DNA of 64,000 nt from Sporosarcina ureae DSM 2281 (GTDB lineage: Bacteria; Bacillota; Bacilli; Bacillales_A; Planococcaceae): the NCBI RefSeq assembly GCF_000425545.1, contig NZ_AUDQ01000008.1, positions 1 through 64,000 of the forward strand. The letters are read 5' to 3'. Under the pieces are notes generated by a model. It was not told the DNA's origin. It saw only the letters and a program-made list of their open reading frames with translations, and searched no databases. This document shows, piece by piece, positions 10,031-18,295 of the stretch (positions are counted from its first letter, which is position 1; the number at the start of each line of letters is the position of its first letter). Both the position numbers and the translations under genes were made by a program.

Positions 10031-10492
10031 TTATTTCGTTTTGACGGAGAATCCTTCTTCTTTCAAATAACTTGCCGCCTCTTGGTAATCTCCAAAGCCC
10101 TCTTCCAAGTTTACTTCATGATAAATATTAAAGAAGCCATCTTCTTCGAGAAGTGTCAGCATCTGACCATTGGAATTCTGCCACGTTTCGGCGATTGTTG
10201 CAGGTTCCTCGACCTCTGTCGCCAACCCTTCAATTGCCGCACGGATCACTGCGCGGAATTCATCCGCAGAGTATTCGCGTACATTGACTAGACCACGGTC
10301 ATCTGCTTCATAGCCTTCAACGTCTGCCACGTAGACAAACGCATTACCGTTCGGGTGCAAATGCTGCACGACCACCGTTTTATCATACAAAGACTCTTCA
10401 TAATGATAGTTTAAGCGCTTCATAGACACTTCTTTCTTCACTAACTCCGGGAACTCTTCTATAATCTCTTGTTTCTCTTCAAATGTTAACAT
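10031..10492 (-). CDS. Conserved hypothetical protein, 153 residues
   Basis: A soluble acidic protein starting MLTFEEKQEIIEEFPEL. The N-terminal helix leads into a mixed alpha/beta region with LHPNGNAFVYV and a C-terminal FNIYHEVNLEEGFGDYQEA segment. No signal peptide or membrane helix is visible. The style matches uncharacterised Bacillales proteins, but I cannot name a family. It lies between two very small membrane-protein genes on the same strand, suggesting a three-gene unit. Confidence 0.75.
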   Translation of the reverse strand: MLTFEEKQEIIEEFPELVKKEVSMKRLNYHYEESLYDKTVVVQHLHPNGNAFVYVADVEGYEADDRGLVNVREYSADEFRAVIRAAIEGLATEVEEPATIAETWQNSNGQMLTLLEEDGFFNIYHEVNLEEGFGDYQEAASYLKEEGFSVKTK

Positions 10493-10524
10493 ATTTATTC
10501 CTTCTTTCTAATGAAATTCGATCC

Positions 10525-10623
10525 TCATCTTGTCCGCCATTCCGTAATGAGGACAAGCAATATAACGACTGCAAATGCGACTATATAAAACCAGGAAGGT
10601 ACACTGCTCACACCACCGAACAT
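10525..10623 (-). CDS. Very small membrane protein, 32 residues
   Basis: An ATG at 10623 follows AAGGAGTGG by five bases and opens a 32-codon frame beginning MFGGVSSVPSWF and continuing as a single hydrophobic helix with a basic end (WRTR). The MFGG start faintly recalls YjcZ-type sporulation miniproteins of bacilli, but the remainder differs, so I give no family. It is 33 bp upstream of the 153-residue gene on the same strand. Confidence 0.5.
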   Translation of the reverse strand: MFGGVSSVPSWFYIVAFAVVILLVLITEWRTR

Positions 10624-10769
10624 GCCATCCACTCCTTCCAAACTTTCCATTCTTTTTTTAGTATACCCTTTTTCCCGCTATTATTGAGGATATTTTTCAA
10701 CATTTCATAGTTCCTGCTGTATTGCCAAGGTACAAACAGAGTATAATGTAATGGAGGAGTGGGTTTCTT

Positions 10770-11897
10770 ATGATAAAACGCCTGTTTCAGTTACTCTTTC
10801 TCGCAGTACTGATCTACGCTTTCAAGCCCTTATGGGAAGGTCCTGTATCGCAATATGTGGACTTATCGTTTCTCGACCCGCTTGATGCCAAAGTAGAAAC
10901 CGTGCTGAACGAGGAAGTAGTTGGATCTGCGCTTGACTATACAAAAGAATCGATTGTCGATTTAATTACATTCGTTTCCGATAAAGCCGTCGGAAGCAGT
11001 CCCCCAGAGGAAGTCGCCCAACCCGTGCTCGATGCGCCGGCAACAGGCATTATTTCTATCCACAATATTGAAATTGGTACAACCGAAGCGCAAGTGAAGG
11101 AAAAGCTTGGTGACCCTATGCGGAAGTCCGTCAATGAATACGGTACGGAATGGCTCACGTTCCATGACAACTATCAGAACTTTGTCATGCTGTCATACGA
11201 TATCAAACGTCGCGTCAATGCGATCTATACAAATGATCGTCTGATCGCTTCATCCATCGGCATCGAATACGGTGTGCCGAAATCGGAAGTACGTGAAGAG
11301 CTCGGTGAACCGATTTCCGAAATACGTAAAGGTACGAACATTTATAAGTTACAAAACGATGAAGGCATGGACATCTTTCATTCGGATGGTCTCTATATGT
11401 ATGTTTTTTATGATTTGCATCAAGAGAATACCGTAACTGCAGTGCAATTGATTTCGGATTCGCTAGAGCAAAAAAAAACCGCGCTCTATGCTCCTCAAAA
11501 CGATGCAATGCGCAAAGGCTTTGAGATGCAACTATTTGATTTGACGAACGCGGCAAGAGTTCGACACGGTCGCTCCATTTTAACATGGGATGAACTTGCA
11601 TCCGAAACGGCACGTCTGCATAGTACGGATATGGCAGTGCAAGACTACTTCAGTCATGAAAATTTACAAGGTGAGTCCCCTTTCGACCGCATGAAAAAAC
11701 AAGGCGTCCAATTCGTCAGTGCCGGTGAAAATCTAGCTTACGGTCAGTCTAGCAGTATTTTTGCGCATGAAGGGCTAATGAATTCGAAAGGCCACCGTGA
11801 AAACATATTAATCCGCGACTACCAGTTCCTTGGGATCGGCGTGGATTTTAACGACAAAGAACAGCCATTTTATACGGAAAACTTCTTCGCCAAATAA
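10770..11897 (+). CDS. CAP-domain (SCP/PR-1) protein, YlbC-like
   Basis: A 375-residue protein with a single N-terminal membrane anchor (residues 1-20), a CAP-associated N-terminal region at about 90-235 containing paired IGTTEAQVKEKLGDP and GVPKSEVREELGEP segments, and a C-terminal CAP domain at about 255-372 with HSTDMAVQDYFSHEN, GENLAYG and SKGHRENIL. The same architecture occurs in Bacillus subtilis YlbC. The CAP His/Glu cluster appears intact. It is likely a cell-surface protein; its activity is unknown. Confidence 0.87.
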   Translation: MIKRLFQLLFLAVLIYAFKPLWEGPVSQYVDLSFLDPLDAKVETVLNEEVVGSALDYTKESIVDLITFVSDKAVGSSPPEEVAQPVLDAPATGIISIHNIEIGTTEAQVKEKLGDPMRKSVNEYGTEWLTFHDNYQNFVMLSYDIKRRVNAIYTNDRLIASSIGIEYGVPKSEVREELGEPISEIRKGTNIYKLQNDEGMDIFHSDGLYMYVFYDLHQENTVTAVQLISDSLEQKKTALYAPQNDAMRKGFEMQLFDLTNAARVRHGRSILTWDELASETARLHSTDMAVQDYFSHENLQGESPFDRMKKQGVQFVSAGENLAYGQSSSIFAHEGLMNSKGHRENILIRDYQFLGIGVDFNDKEQPFYTENFFAK

Positions 11898-11995
11898 GGG
11901 AATTTCCTTTCATTACGGACAGTTATCCAGTAAAATAAAGAGAAGGACTTTGGTAGATCGAAGACCTTCATTACAGCATTAAAGGAGATTATCAA

Positions 11996-12445
11996 TTGAA
12001 AAAATTTGCTGCATTTTTCTTGGCCGCGACGTTGATTTTGTCACCACTTGGAAACATCATCTTCCAAGATGAAATTACTGCCGAAGCACGTGGCTATAAG
12101 TCTGGTAAGAAGAGCTTCAGTACACCTAATCGTGTGCAACCGAATAAAGCTGAAAAGAAACAAGATACTAATCAAAGTAATGATAAAGCAACAGCAGGTA
12201 ACACAGCGAAGAAGCCAGGCGGTATGGGTGGCGGCTTGATGAAAGGTCTACTCGTTGGTGGACTGGCAGGTCTATTATTCGGCAGCTTGTTTGCGAATAT
12301 GGGTATGCTTGGATCCATTATGGGCTTGCTAATTAACGTGTTAGCGATTGTCTTCATCATTTACATGGTTCGGAAGATTTTCGCGATCTTCAAAGAGAAA
12401 GAGCGTAAACGCAATGAGGATATGAATCAATGGAACAACAGATAA
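11996..12445 (+). CDS. Secreted/membrane protein with Gly-rich membrane segment
   Basis: This 149-residue protein starts with TTG, five bases after AAAGGAGATT. It has an N-terminal signal-like helix (about 1-20), a Lys/Asn/Gln-rich polar stretch (about 35-75), a glycine/methionine-rich segment GGMGGGLMKGLLVGGLAGLLFGSLF, and a last hydrophobic helix before a charged C-terminus. This layout recalls the N-terminal half of Tim44-like membrane proteins of bacilli without the Tim44 domain. The function is unknown. The next gene begins inside its last five codons. Confidence 0.75.
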   Translation: MKKFAAFFLAATLILSPLGNIIFQDEITAEARGYKSGKKSFSTPNRVQPNKAEKKQDTNQSNDKATAGNTAKKPGGMGGGLMKGLLVGGLAGLLFGSLFANMGMLGSIMGLLINVLAIVFIIYMVRKIFAIFKEKERKRNEDMNQWNNR

Positions 12446-12720
12446 TCTACGAACAAGACGTAGTAAATGCAGTATGTGTATTGATTGCAAAAGAGTCACG
12501 TGCAATGCCAGACGACGTGGAAGTCGAACTTGCTTACGATGACGACACTGGGTTTTCAGCAGATGCCGAGCTTCATGGCAAGATGCATCATTTGGATACC
12601 TCCCGTCTCGTCGAAGCGCTTCGCCTTTGGATCGAGCAGTATCTCGATCAGGATCCGATGGCAGCAGGCATTCAGCTAAAGCTGGATGATGAAGAAGGGA
12701 TTATCGCGATCGTTCGATAA
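12430..12720 (+). CDS. DUF2653 family protein (YxcD-like)
   Basis: A 96-residue acidic soluble protein starting MEQQIIYEQDVVNAVCVLIA, the typical N-terminus of the DUF2653/YxcD family of bacilli, whose role is unknown. Its start overlaps the end of the preceding membrane-protein gene by 16 bp, so the two are translationally coupled. A strong terminator follows. Confidence 0.85.
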   Translation: MEQQIIYEQDVVNAVCVLIAKESRAMPDDVEVELAYDDDTGFSADAELHGKMHHLDTSRLVEALRLWIEQYLDQDPMAAGIQLKLDDEEGIIAIVR

Positions 12721-12728
12721 TCAACAGG

Positions 12729-12758
12729 ACGCCCCTTTCCGGGAGGGCGTTCTTTTTT
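12729..12758 (+). terminator. Terminator after the DUF2653 gene
   Basis: A GC-rich ACGCCC / GGGCGT stem followed by TTCTTTTTTT. Confidence 0.9.
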
Positions 12759-12836
12759 TGTCTTCGAGAATGGAGAGGCTGGCAGTGAGATACGTAAGGA
12801 TATTTGCGTCCTTCTACTTTAATTCCCATCACGCAT

Positions 12837-12869
12837 AAAAAAAGGATGCCCCAAAGTCCGAGACATCCT
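12837..12869 (-). terminator. Terminator of the SodC-like gene
   Basis: On the reverse strand AGGATG(T) pairs with GCATCCT and is followed by seven T, just after the sodC-like stop codon. Confidence 0.85.
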
Positions 12870-12879
12870 ACTTTATTTA

Positions 12880-13476
12880 TTACTTCATACTCTCAGATGT
12901 AATCTCTGCACAAGCAAATGGTGTTCCTGAATCGCCTGCTGGATCTGTGATGTTATCATCCGCACCTTCATGGATAATCAACGCGGATCCGTCTTCATCA
13001 AGTAATGAATTATCTTTTCCAGACTCAAGTGTGACCGCATCTGTCGTCACAGTAACTTTTGCGTTTCCATCTTCATCCGCCACAAGATTCTCCAAGTCCC
13101 CTGCATGGTGTCCTTCTGGATTTTCTAATCCGTGCTTTTTATCCGTTGGGTTGAAGTGACCGCCAGCAGACTCTTTAAAGTCCGGTGCTGTACAGACGCC
13201 CGTTTCATGGAAGTGCATGCCATGTTCACCCGGCTCAAGGCCCGTTACGTCAACGTCCATCGCTACACCTGACGGTCCTTGCGTAAGCGTTACGGAACCG
13301 ATTTCTTCCCCGTCAACATTCATGACTGGTGCCATTACTTCAGGCTCGGCTGTTCCTTCTTCTTCCACAACCGGATCACCGCTACCGTTCACCGGTTCTT
13401 TTTCTTCATCCGCCGTGCCTCCACAAGCCGCCATCAGTAATGCTGATCCCAATACAATACTCGGTAGTTTCCACAT
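12880..13476 (-). CDS. sodC: Cu/Zn superoxide dismutase-like lipoprotein
   Basis: A 198-residue lipoprotein with lipobox LMAAC and an acidic linker before a SodC domain. The metal-ligand pattern looks complete: HGMHFHETG supplies two His, GGHFNPTDKKHG two more, and GHHAGDL the fifth His and the Asp; IIHEGADD supplies the last His. However, the segment that normally reads GNSGxRxACGVI is GDSGTPFACAEI, so the active-site arginine that steers superoxide is absent. B. subtilis YojM is a related atypical protein. A strong AAGGAGG supports the ATG at 13476. Dismutase activity is therefore uncertain. Confidence 0.88.
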   Translation of the reverse strand: MWKLPSIVLGSALLMAACGGTADEEKEPVNGSGDPVVEEEGTAEPEVMAPVMNVDGEEIGSVTLTQGPSGVAMDVDVTGLEPGEHGMHFHETGVCTAPDFKESAGGHFNPTDKKHGLENPEGHHAGDLENLVADEDGNAKVTVTTDAVTLESGKDNSLLDEDGSALIIHEGADDNITDPAGDSGTPFACAEITSESMK

Positions 13477-13589
13477 AATTAAATTCCTCCTTGTGTAAGT
13501 TATGTACATTGTAGTTCATTACCGCTTGGATAATGAACTCATAGTGTGTAGTGTACCCACTTTTATAATTTTCTAACATGCTGCTGAAG

Positions 13590-14030
13590 TTTTAAGAGCG
13601 GATTTCAAGTTGAATAGAGCGGTTGTAGAGTTGCAATAAGCGCTTTACGTCTGACTTTGAGCGGATACAGCGTGGCATTGAGCGCTTATCGTCCGACTTT
13701 GAGCCGATCCAGCGTGGCATTGAGCGCTTATCGTCCGACTTTGAGCCGATCCAGCGTGTGACATTGAGCGCTTACCGCCAGACTTTGAGCGGATGCAACG
13801 TCACATTGAGCGCTTACCGTCCGACTTTGAGCGGATCCAACGTTACATTGAGCGCTTACCGTCCGACTTTGAGCGAATCCAGCGTAACATTGAGCGCTTA
13901 CCGTCCGACTTTGAGCGAATCCAGCGTAACATTGAGCGCTTAACGCCTAACATAGAGCACTCAACCAGAAACTATGAGCGGACACGCCACAACATAGAGC
14001 ACTCAGCCAAATTAATGAGCGTTCACCTTC
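13590..14030 (+). repeat. GAGCG phased repeat block B
   Basis: GAGCG (sometimes GAGCC) recurs with 21-bp spacing. Two alternating half-units dominate the centre, one with a CTTACCGTCCGACTTT interval and one with GGATCCAACGTTACATT, so the real period here is 42 bp. Neighbouring copies are nearly identical, which points to recent tandem duplication. It lies between the sodC-like 5' side and the ect operon terminator. An open frame crosses it but has no translation signals. Confidence 0.87.
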
Positions 14031-14050
14031 ACCGCACCCCTCCCAACAAT

Positions 14051-14084
14051 AAAAAACACTCCAAGGAACCACCCTCAGAGCGTT
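14051..14084 (-). terminator. Terminator of the ectABC operon
   Basis: On the reverse strand AACGCTCTGAGG pairs with CCTTGGAGTGTT (12 bp including three G-U pairs) and is followed by a T6 run. Confidence 0.8.
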
Positions 14085-14116
14085 CTCTACCCACATTACA
14101 TTACATTCCACAACAC

Positions 14117-14506
14117 TCAATCTTCAATCAGCGGGTACACACCATTCTCATCATGCGTCTCCGTCCCGACGACTGGCGGATTAAAGACGCAAATCAAGCG
14201 CATGTCATCTTTTCCACCGCGTAAATAGTGCTCGTCGTGTTCATTCAACGCATACATCGTGCCATCTTTGATTGGGTAGACTTTGCCGTCCGCGATCGTT
14301 TCGATTTCACCATCGCCCGCCACACAGTATACAGCTTCTAGGTGGTTTTGGTAATGGATATGCGTTTCCGTTCCAGCGTAAATAATCGTTTCATGGAACG
14401 AGAAGCCCATATTGTCTTTCTTCAGTAAGAAACGTCGGCTTGCCCACGTTTCTGCCTTCGTTTCATTTTCGCTACCCATAATTTCATCTACTGTACGTAC
14501 TATCAC
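14117..14506 (-). CDS. ectC: L-ectoine synthase
   Basis: EctC cyclises N-gamma-acetyl-diaminobutyrate to the compatible solute ectoine. The 129-residue cupin-fold protein matches the usual length and contains [24 protein letters not shown] and [15 protein letters not shown] in the expected order. The start is GTG, preceded by GGGAGAG. It is the last gene of ectABC, 15 bp after ectB, and ends before a terminator. Confidence 0.96.
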   Translation of the reverse strand: MIVRTVDEIMGSENETKAETWASRRFLLKKDNMGFSFHETIIYAGTETHIHYQNHLEAVYCVAGDGEIETIADGKVYPIKDGTMYALNEHDEHYLRGGKDDMRLICVFNPPVVGTETHDENGVYPLIED

Positions 14507-14521
14507 TAAACATTCTCTCCC

Positions 14522-15802
14522 TTAGTTTTTTACGATTTCCTCAATTGCTTCTTCTAGGATATCGAATCCTTGATCAATACCTTTTTCATCTATAATCAAT
14601 GAACCGAGGAATTTGACGACTTCGCCTTCAGGTCCAGACGTTTCAATGATCAAGCCTTTTTCGAATGCTTTTGCACAGATTTTATCTGCATAGTCTTCCT
14701 TGCCTTCACCACAGACGATTCCTTGCATGAAGCCGCGGCCACGAGTTGTAGCTTTCAACTGTGGATAGTCTTCGACGATTGTTTCCATGCGCTTCGTGAT
14801 GAGCTTGGATTTTTCTTGTACCGATTTAGCGAATTCATCTGTTTCCCAATACGATAAAGCTTCAGTCGCTGTTAAGATGGCCATGTTGTTACCGCGAAAT
14901 GTTCCGTTATGCTCAGCTGGACCGAATGTATCGTATTCTGGTTTGATCAGCGTGAGTGCTAATGGTAATCCGTAGCCACCAATGGATTTTGACAGGCAAA
15001 TGATGTCAGGTTTAATGCCAGCTGGTTCAAAACTAAAGAATGTTCCAGTTCGACCGCAACCTGCTTGAACATCATCGACAATTAGTATGATATCGTAATT
15101 TCTACAGAGACGTTCTACTTCACGCAACCATTTAAAGCTTGCGGGATTAATGCCGCCTTCGCCTTGTACCGTTTCGAGAATCATAGCTGCTGGCAAATCT
15201 AAACCACTGCTGGCATTAGCTAAATATTTTTTGAGAAAGGTCAAAGATTGATCTTCTTCTAAAAACGTATCGAACGGCATAGACGTCGTATTGTTAAGCG
15301 GTACTCCGGCTCCACCGCGATTGTATGCGTTGCCTGTTACAGACAATGCGCCAAGCGTCATGCCGTGGAAACCGTTCGTAAAGCTTACAATATTTTGTCG
15401 TCCCGTTACTTTGCGGGCGATTTTCAATGCACTTTCGACTGTATTCGTCCCAGTAGGTCCAGGAAACATTACTTTATAGTCCATGTTTCTCGGCTGCAAG
15501 ATCACTTCGTTAAATCGTTCAAGAAATTCTTTTCGAACCGTCGTCCCCATATCCAAGCTATGTGAAATTCCATCATCTTGAATATATTTAATCAGTTTTT
15601 CTTTCATTCTATCGTTGTTGTGGCCGTAGTTCAAAGCACCTGCGCCGGCAAAGAAATCGATATATTCTTTACCTTCCGTGTCCCACATCTTATAGCCTTT
15701 TGCTTTGTTGAATACTGTTGGGAAACTTCTGCTGTAACTTCTCACTTGCGACTCGCGATTCTCGAATACTTCCATTACTTTCTGACTTTTTGTCAGTACC
15801 AT
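14522..15802 (-). CDS. ectB: Diaminobutyrate--2-oxoglutarate transaminase
   Basis: EctB converts aspartate semialdehyde and glutamate to L-2,4-diaminobutyrate with PLP. The 426-residue class III aminotransferase shows [15 protein letters not shown], the PLP lysine in [15 protein letters not shown], and the N-terminal [15 protein letters not shown] typical of EctB. A GGAGGAATT site precedes the ATG. It is the second gene of the operon, 67 bp after ectA. Confidence 0.97.
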   Translation of the reverse strand: MVLTKSQKVMEVFENRESQVRSYSRSFPTVFNKAKGYKMWDTEGKEYIDFFAGAGALNYGHNNDRMKEKLIKYIQDDGISHSLDMGTTVRKEFLERFNEVILQPRNMDYKVMFPGPTGTNTVESALKIARKVTGRQNIVSFTNGFHGMTLGALSVTGNAYNRGGAGVPLNNTTSMPFDTFLEEDQSLTFLKKYLANASSGLDLPAAMILETVQGEGGINPASFKWLREVERLCRNYDIILIVDDVQAGCGRTGTFFSFEPAGIKPDIICLSKSIGGYGLPLALTLIKPEYDTFGPAEHNGTFRGNNMAILTATEALSYWETDEFAKSVQEKSKLITKRMETIVEDYPQLKATTRGRGFMQGIVCGEGKEDYADKICAKAFEKGLIIETSGPEGEVVKFLGSLIIDEKGIDQGFDILEEAIEEIVKN

Positions 15803-15869
15803 GTGTAATTAATTCCTCCGTTAGATTCTGTATTTTTCCAGTGTCAAGTTGCGGCAATCGGCCAGTTTC

Positions 15870-16394
15870 TCAGAATGGTCCAATGCGGAACAGTTTTTCT
15901 GATTCGTGCCCGCCACCCGGGAATTGATCTTTCGTATAACCATCTGTGATTGTGCATTCCGTCTCTAAGTCACGTGCTAAGCCTTTAAATAGATTTTTTG
16001 ACGGAATATTAGATGGCGTAACTGTCGTTTCTAGATACCGAATATTCCGACATTCATCACTTTGCAAAATCGTATGCAACATACGAGAAGCCAAACGCTT
16101 ACCTCGTACAGATTCATCGACTGCCACTTGCCAGATAAACAAGGTATCTTGCGCTTTTGGTTGAATAAAGCCTGAAATGAAGCCGACAAGCTTTCCGTGA
16201 TCTTCTACTACGATACTCGTGTCGCTGAATTGATCTGCCCACAGCAAATAACTGTAGGAGGAATTCAAATCGAGTATTTTCGTATCCTTAATGAGCTGCC
16301 AGATGAACTTTCCATCTTCTACAGTCGGCATACGAAATGAATACGGATCGTTCGGATCTAGCCCTGCAATCGAAACTTTGTGTTTAGTTTCCAA
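15870..16394 (-). CDS. ectA: L-2,4-diaminobutyrate acetyltransferase
   Basis: EctA acetylates diaminobutyrate, the second step of ectoine synthesis. The GNAT-fold protein has RMPTVEDGKFIWQLIKD near the start and VDESVRGKRLASRMLHTIL for acetyl-CoA binding. The frame extends to an ATG at 16445, but GGAGGAG lies 7 nt before an in-frame TTG at 16394, after which family homology begins, so I use this TTG (174 residues). Confidence 0.94.
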   Translation of the reverse strand: METKHKVSIAGLDPNDPYSFRMPTVEDGKFIWQLIKDTKILDLNSSYSYLLWADQFSDTSIVVEDHGKLVGFISGFIQPKAQDTLFIWQVAVDESVRGKRLASRMLHTILQSDECRNIRYLETTVTPSNIPSKNLFKGLARDLETECTITDGYTKDQFPGGGHESEKLFRIGPF

Positions 16395-16848
16395 ACAGTT
16401 TCTCCTCCAAGTTCTCTTACATGTAGTTTTACAAATTTTCATCATCTGAAATTCTCTAAGATGTGTGCTTCTTCATCCGAGAACACCATCTAACTGAAAT
16501 ACGTTCGTCGAATAGTCATCAATGTGAGGTTTTAAGGACCGAGCAAACACGCTCGGCAGATTCTTCTTATGAATCTAGCGGATATAGCAAGGGTACTTAC
16601 GTAGAAAAGCCAAAATGGAGATTCGTGCTGGCTACTATGGGTGCTATCTTTCTGCCTTGCGGTATGAAGTGCAAAAAAGAGCGCCTTTACAAAAGCGGGG
16701 AGCTTTTGTTCATGGAAACAGCAGATATATTAAAGATTCGCTGATATGAAAGACACTTTCAATATCTTGAATTTACTACCATACGCATTCATCCAACCAA
16801 CGTTCACACACTGGTGAAGAAGCAAACTATGTGTCTCCTCTGACACTG
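16395..16848 (-). promoter_or_regulatory. Long leader of the ectABC transcript with stable hairpins
   Basis: Transcription from the consensus promoter at 16883-16855 would begin near 16848, leaving about 450 nt before ectA. The region folds into clear stems: GTGTC/GACAC just after the start (near 16831-16846), ACAAAAG/CTTTTGT (about 16688-16709), a long-range GCAAGG/CCTTGC pair (about 16587-16660) enclosing AGCCA/TGGCT, AGATTC/GAATCT (about 16558-16576) and CCGAGC/GCTCGG (about 16539-16556). None has a clear terminator T run. I do not recognise a known riboswitch class. Confidence 0.55.
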
Positions 16849-16854
16849 GTTGTA

Positions 16855-16883
16855 ATTATAGGAAACTCTGAAAACGTTGTCAA
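16855..16883 (-). promoter_or_regulatory. Consensus sigma-A promoter of ectABC
   Basis: On the reverse strand TTGACA (16883-16878), a 17-bp spacer and TATAAT (16860-16855) form a perfect vegetative promoter. Osmotic induction of ectABC is established in Sporosarcina pasteurii, so a perfect core promoter suggests control by an additional factor or by the leader. Confidence 0.88.
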
Positions 16884-16964
16884 CAGTAAATATATCAATT
16901 TATTTATTTGATTAAAAAGTAAAGTACTGATAAGTCAGTCAGCGTATAGCCTAAGAGGGAATAT

Positions 16965-16995
16965 AAAAAACCGGAAACAATTTTCGTTTCCGGTT
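16965..16995 (-). terminator. Terminator of purC
   Basis: AACCGGAAAC / GTTTCCGGTT stem with a short loop, followed on the reverse strand by TTTTTTATA. Confidence 0.92.
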
Positions 16996-17000
16996 GAATT

Positions 17001-17681
17001 TTATGAAAACAATATCTTTTCTAATTCCATTGGTGCAATATATGTATCCCCTTGATAAACACGCATATTACCACCTGAAATTTCATCGATCAACATGATG
17101 TTTCGCTCAGGATCGCGACCAAATTCCAATTTGATATCATATAGCTCTAACCCTTTTTCCGCCATCTCTGATCGAACGACTTCAGAAATTTGTTGAGTTA
17201 ATTCTTTAAGCGTTGCGTATTCTTCATGCGTTAAAATATGAAGTTGCGCCAAAGCATCTTCTGAAATAGGTGGATCTTGACGTTCATCGTCTTTTAGCGT
17301 CACTTCCACGAAAGCATCCAATACTTGCCCTTCTTCAGCATACGCACCGAATCTGCGCAAGAAACTTCCGACCGCACGGTATCGACAAATCACTTCTAAT
17401 CCTTTACCAAAGACCGTAGCAGGTTTCACCGTCATCGTTACTTCATCCAGATCAGCATCGATGTAATGTGTTGGTACGTTTTGCTCCTCCAATTTCTCGA
17501 AAAAGTATTTCGTCATGCGAAGCCCAGACTTCCCAGCACCATCAATCGTCAGGCCTACTGTGTTAGCACCTGGATCGAATACACCATCTTCCCCTGTTAC
17601 ATCATCCTTGAATTTCAATAGCACGTGGCCATCTTCCAAGCGGTAGACGTCTTTCGTTTTACCAGAATAGGTTAATTTCAT
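17001..17681 (-). CDS. purC: SAICAR synthase (stand-alone purC)
   Basis: PurC joins aspartate to CAIR in purine synthesis. The 226-residue product has YSGKTKDVYRLEDGHVLLKFKDD at the nucleotide-binding site and LYDIKLEFGRDPERNIMLIDEISGGNMRV near the end, both family signatures. It has its own terminator and a GAGGAGAA site, and no other purine gene is adjacent, unlike the usual position inside the pur operon of bacilli. It may be a second copy with another regulation or the only one; the window cannot tell. Confidence 0.93.
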   Translation of the reverse strand: MKLTYSGKTKDVYRLEDGHVLLKFKDDVTGEDGVFDPGANTVGLTIDGAGKSGLRMTKYFFEKLEEQNVPTHYIDADLDEVTMTVKPATVFGKGLEVICRYRAVGSFLRRFGAYAEEGQVLDAFVEVTLKDDERQDPPISEDALAQLHILTHEEYATLKELTQQISEVVRSEMAEKGLELYDIKLEFGRDPERNIMLIDEISGGNMRVYQGDTYIAPMELEKILFS

Positions 17682-17843
17682 CCGTACGATTCTCCTCTAT
17701 TCATAAATGTGTACTACCTATTCAGTATAAAGCACTTTGACGAGAAGAAAAAGTATTGTTTGACGAAAGTTGATAGGCATCACTGCAGATTTCACAAAAT
17801 ACTCTTATACTTAGGATCACAAGTACACTTTAAAGAGGAGGAA

Positions 17844-17915
17844 ATGAATCATATACTTTCATACAGTTACCTTCTATCTTTAATTGCAGCGCTTTTTGAA
17901 ATTCGTACTAAGTAG
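17844..17915 (+). CDS. Possible 23-residue hydrophobic peptide
   Basis: AAGAGGAGG stands just before an ATG at 17844 that opens a 23-codon frame with a hydrophobic core (YSYLLSLIAALF). Spacing to the ATG is short and no clear promoter was found, so this is tentative. The rest of the purC-to-TPP-riboswitch interval (17682-18110) shows no other gene or repeat. Confidence 0.25.
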   Translation: MNHILSYSYLLSLIAALFEIRTK

Positions 17916-18123
17916 CATACGTACTCTTCCATCAAGGCAAGTATGGAACCGACTCTACAAGAAGCAAGCATCCTTTGAAACAACAAAATTATGGAAATCA
18001 CTGTAAATGGTGTATAAATCGGTATCGGTAATCAAATCGCTGAATGCGTACATATGTAAAAGAAACTCTTTTCATTCCGCCATACACATGATATGCTAGA
18101 CATGAAAACTAAATATTTTGACC

Positions 18124-18213
18124 ATTAGGGGAATCCTTCACAAGGACTGAGAAAAGAGTGTGGCTCTGAAACCCTTATCACCTGAACAGATTAGCACCTG
18201 CGGAGGGAAGTGG
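18124..18213 (+). promoter_or_regulatory. TPP riboswitch (THI element)
   Basis: The conserved blocks appear in order: GGGG near 18128, ACTGAGA (18146-18152), ACCCTTATCACCTGA (18170-18184) and TGCGGAGGGAAGTGG (18199-18213). TPP binding to this aptamer represses thiamine genes. The aptamer's last nine bases GGGAAGTGG are identical to the 3' arm of the downstream terminator, so the terminator's 5' arm CCACTTTCC can pair with either. This is a clear attenuation switch. Confidence 0.96.
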
Positions 18214-18249
18214 CGAGTCGTTCCGGATATATTTCTGTCGACATTTCTA

Positions 18250-18277
18250 CCACTTTCCGATTCGGGAAGTGGTTTTT
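18250..18277 (+). terminator. Riboswitch-controlled terminator of the thi operon
   Basis: CCACTTTCC / GGGAAGTGG with a GATTC loop and TTTTT. Its 5' arm is complementary to the end of the TPP aptamer, which provides the antiterminator. Confidence 0.9.
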
Positions 18278-18295
18278 CCTATTGGAGGGGAATGA

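Noticed and set aside
13758..14224. Open frames across repeat block B
   Set aside because: Same phantom coding caused by the 21-bp periodicity; the longer one runs antisense into ectC.
16395..16445. Longer ectA start at 16445
   Set aside because: The GGAGGAG site and family homology both point to the TTG at 16394.
18001..18120. A definite promoter before the TPP riboswitch
   Set aside because: TTTTCA and TATGCT about 17 bp apart near 18070-18098 are too far from consensus to call.
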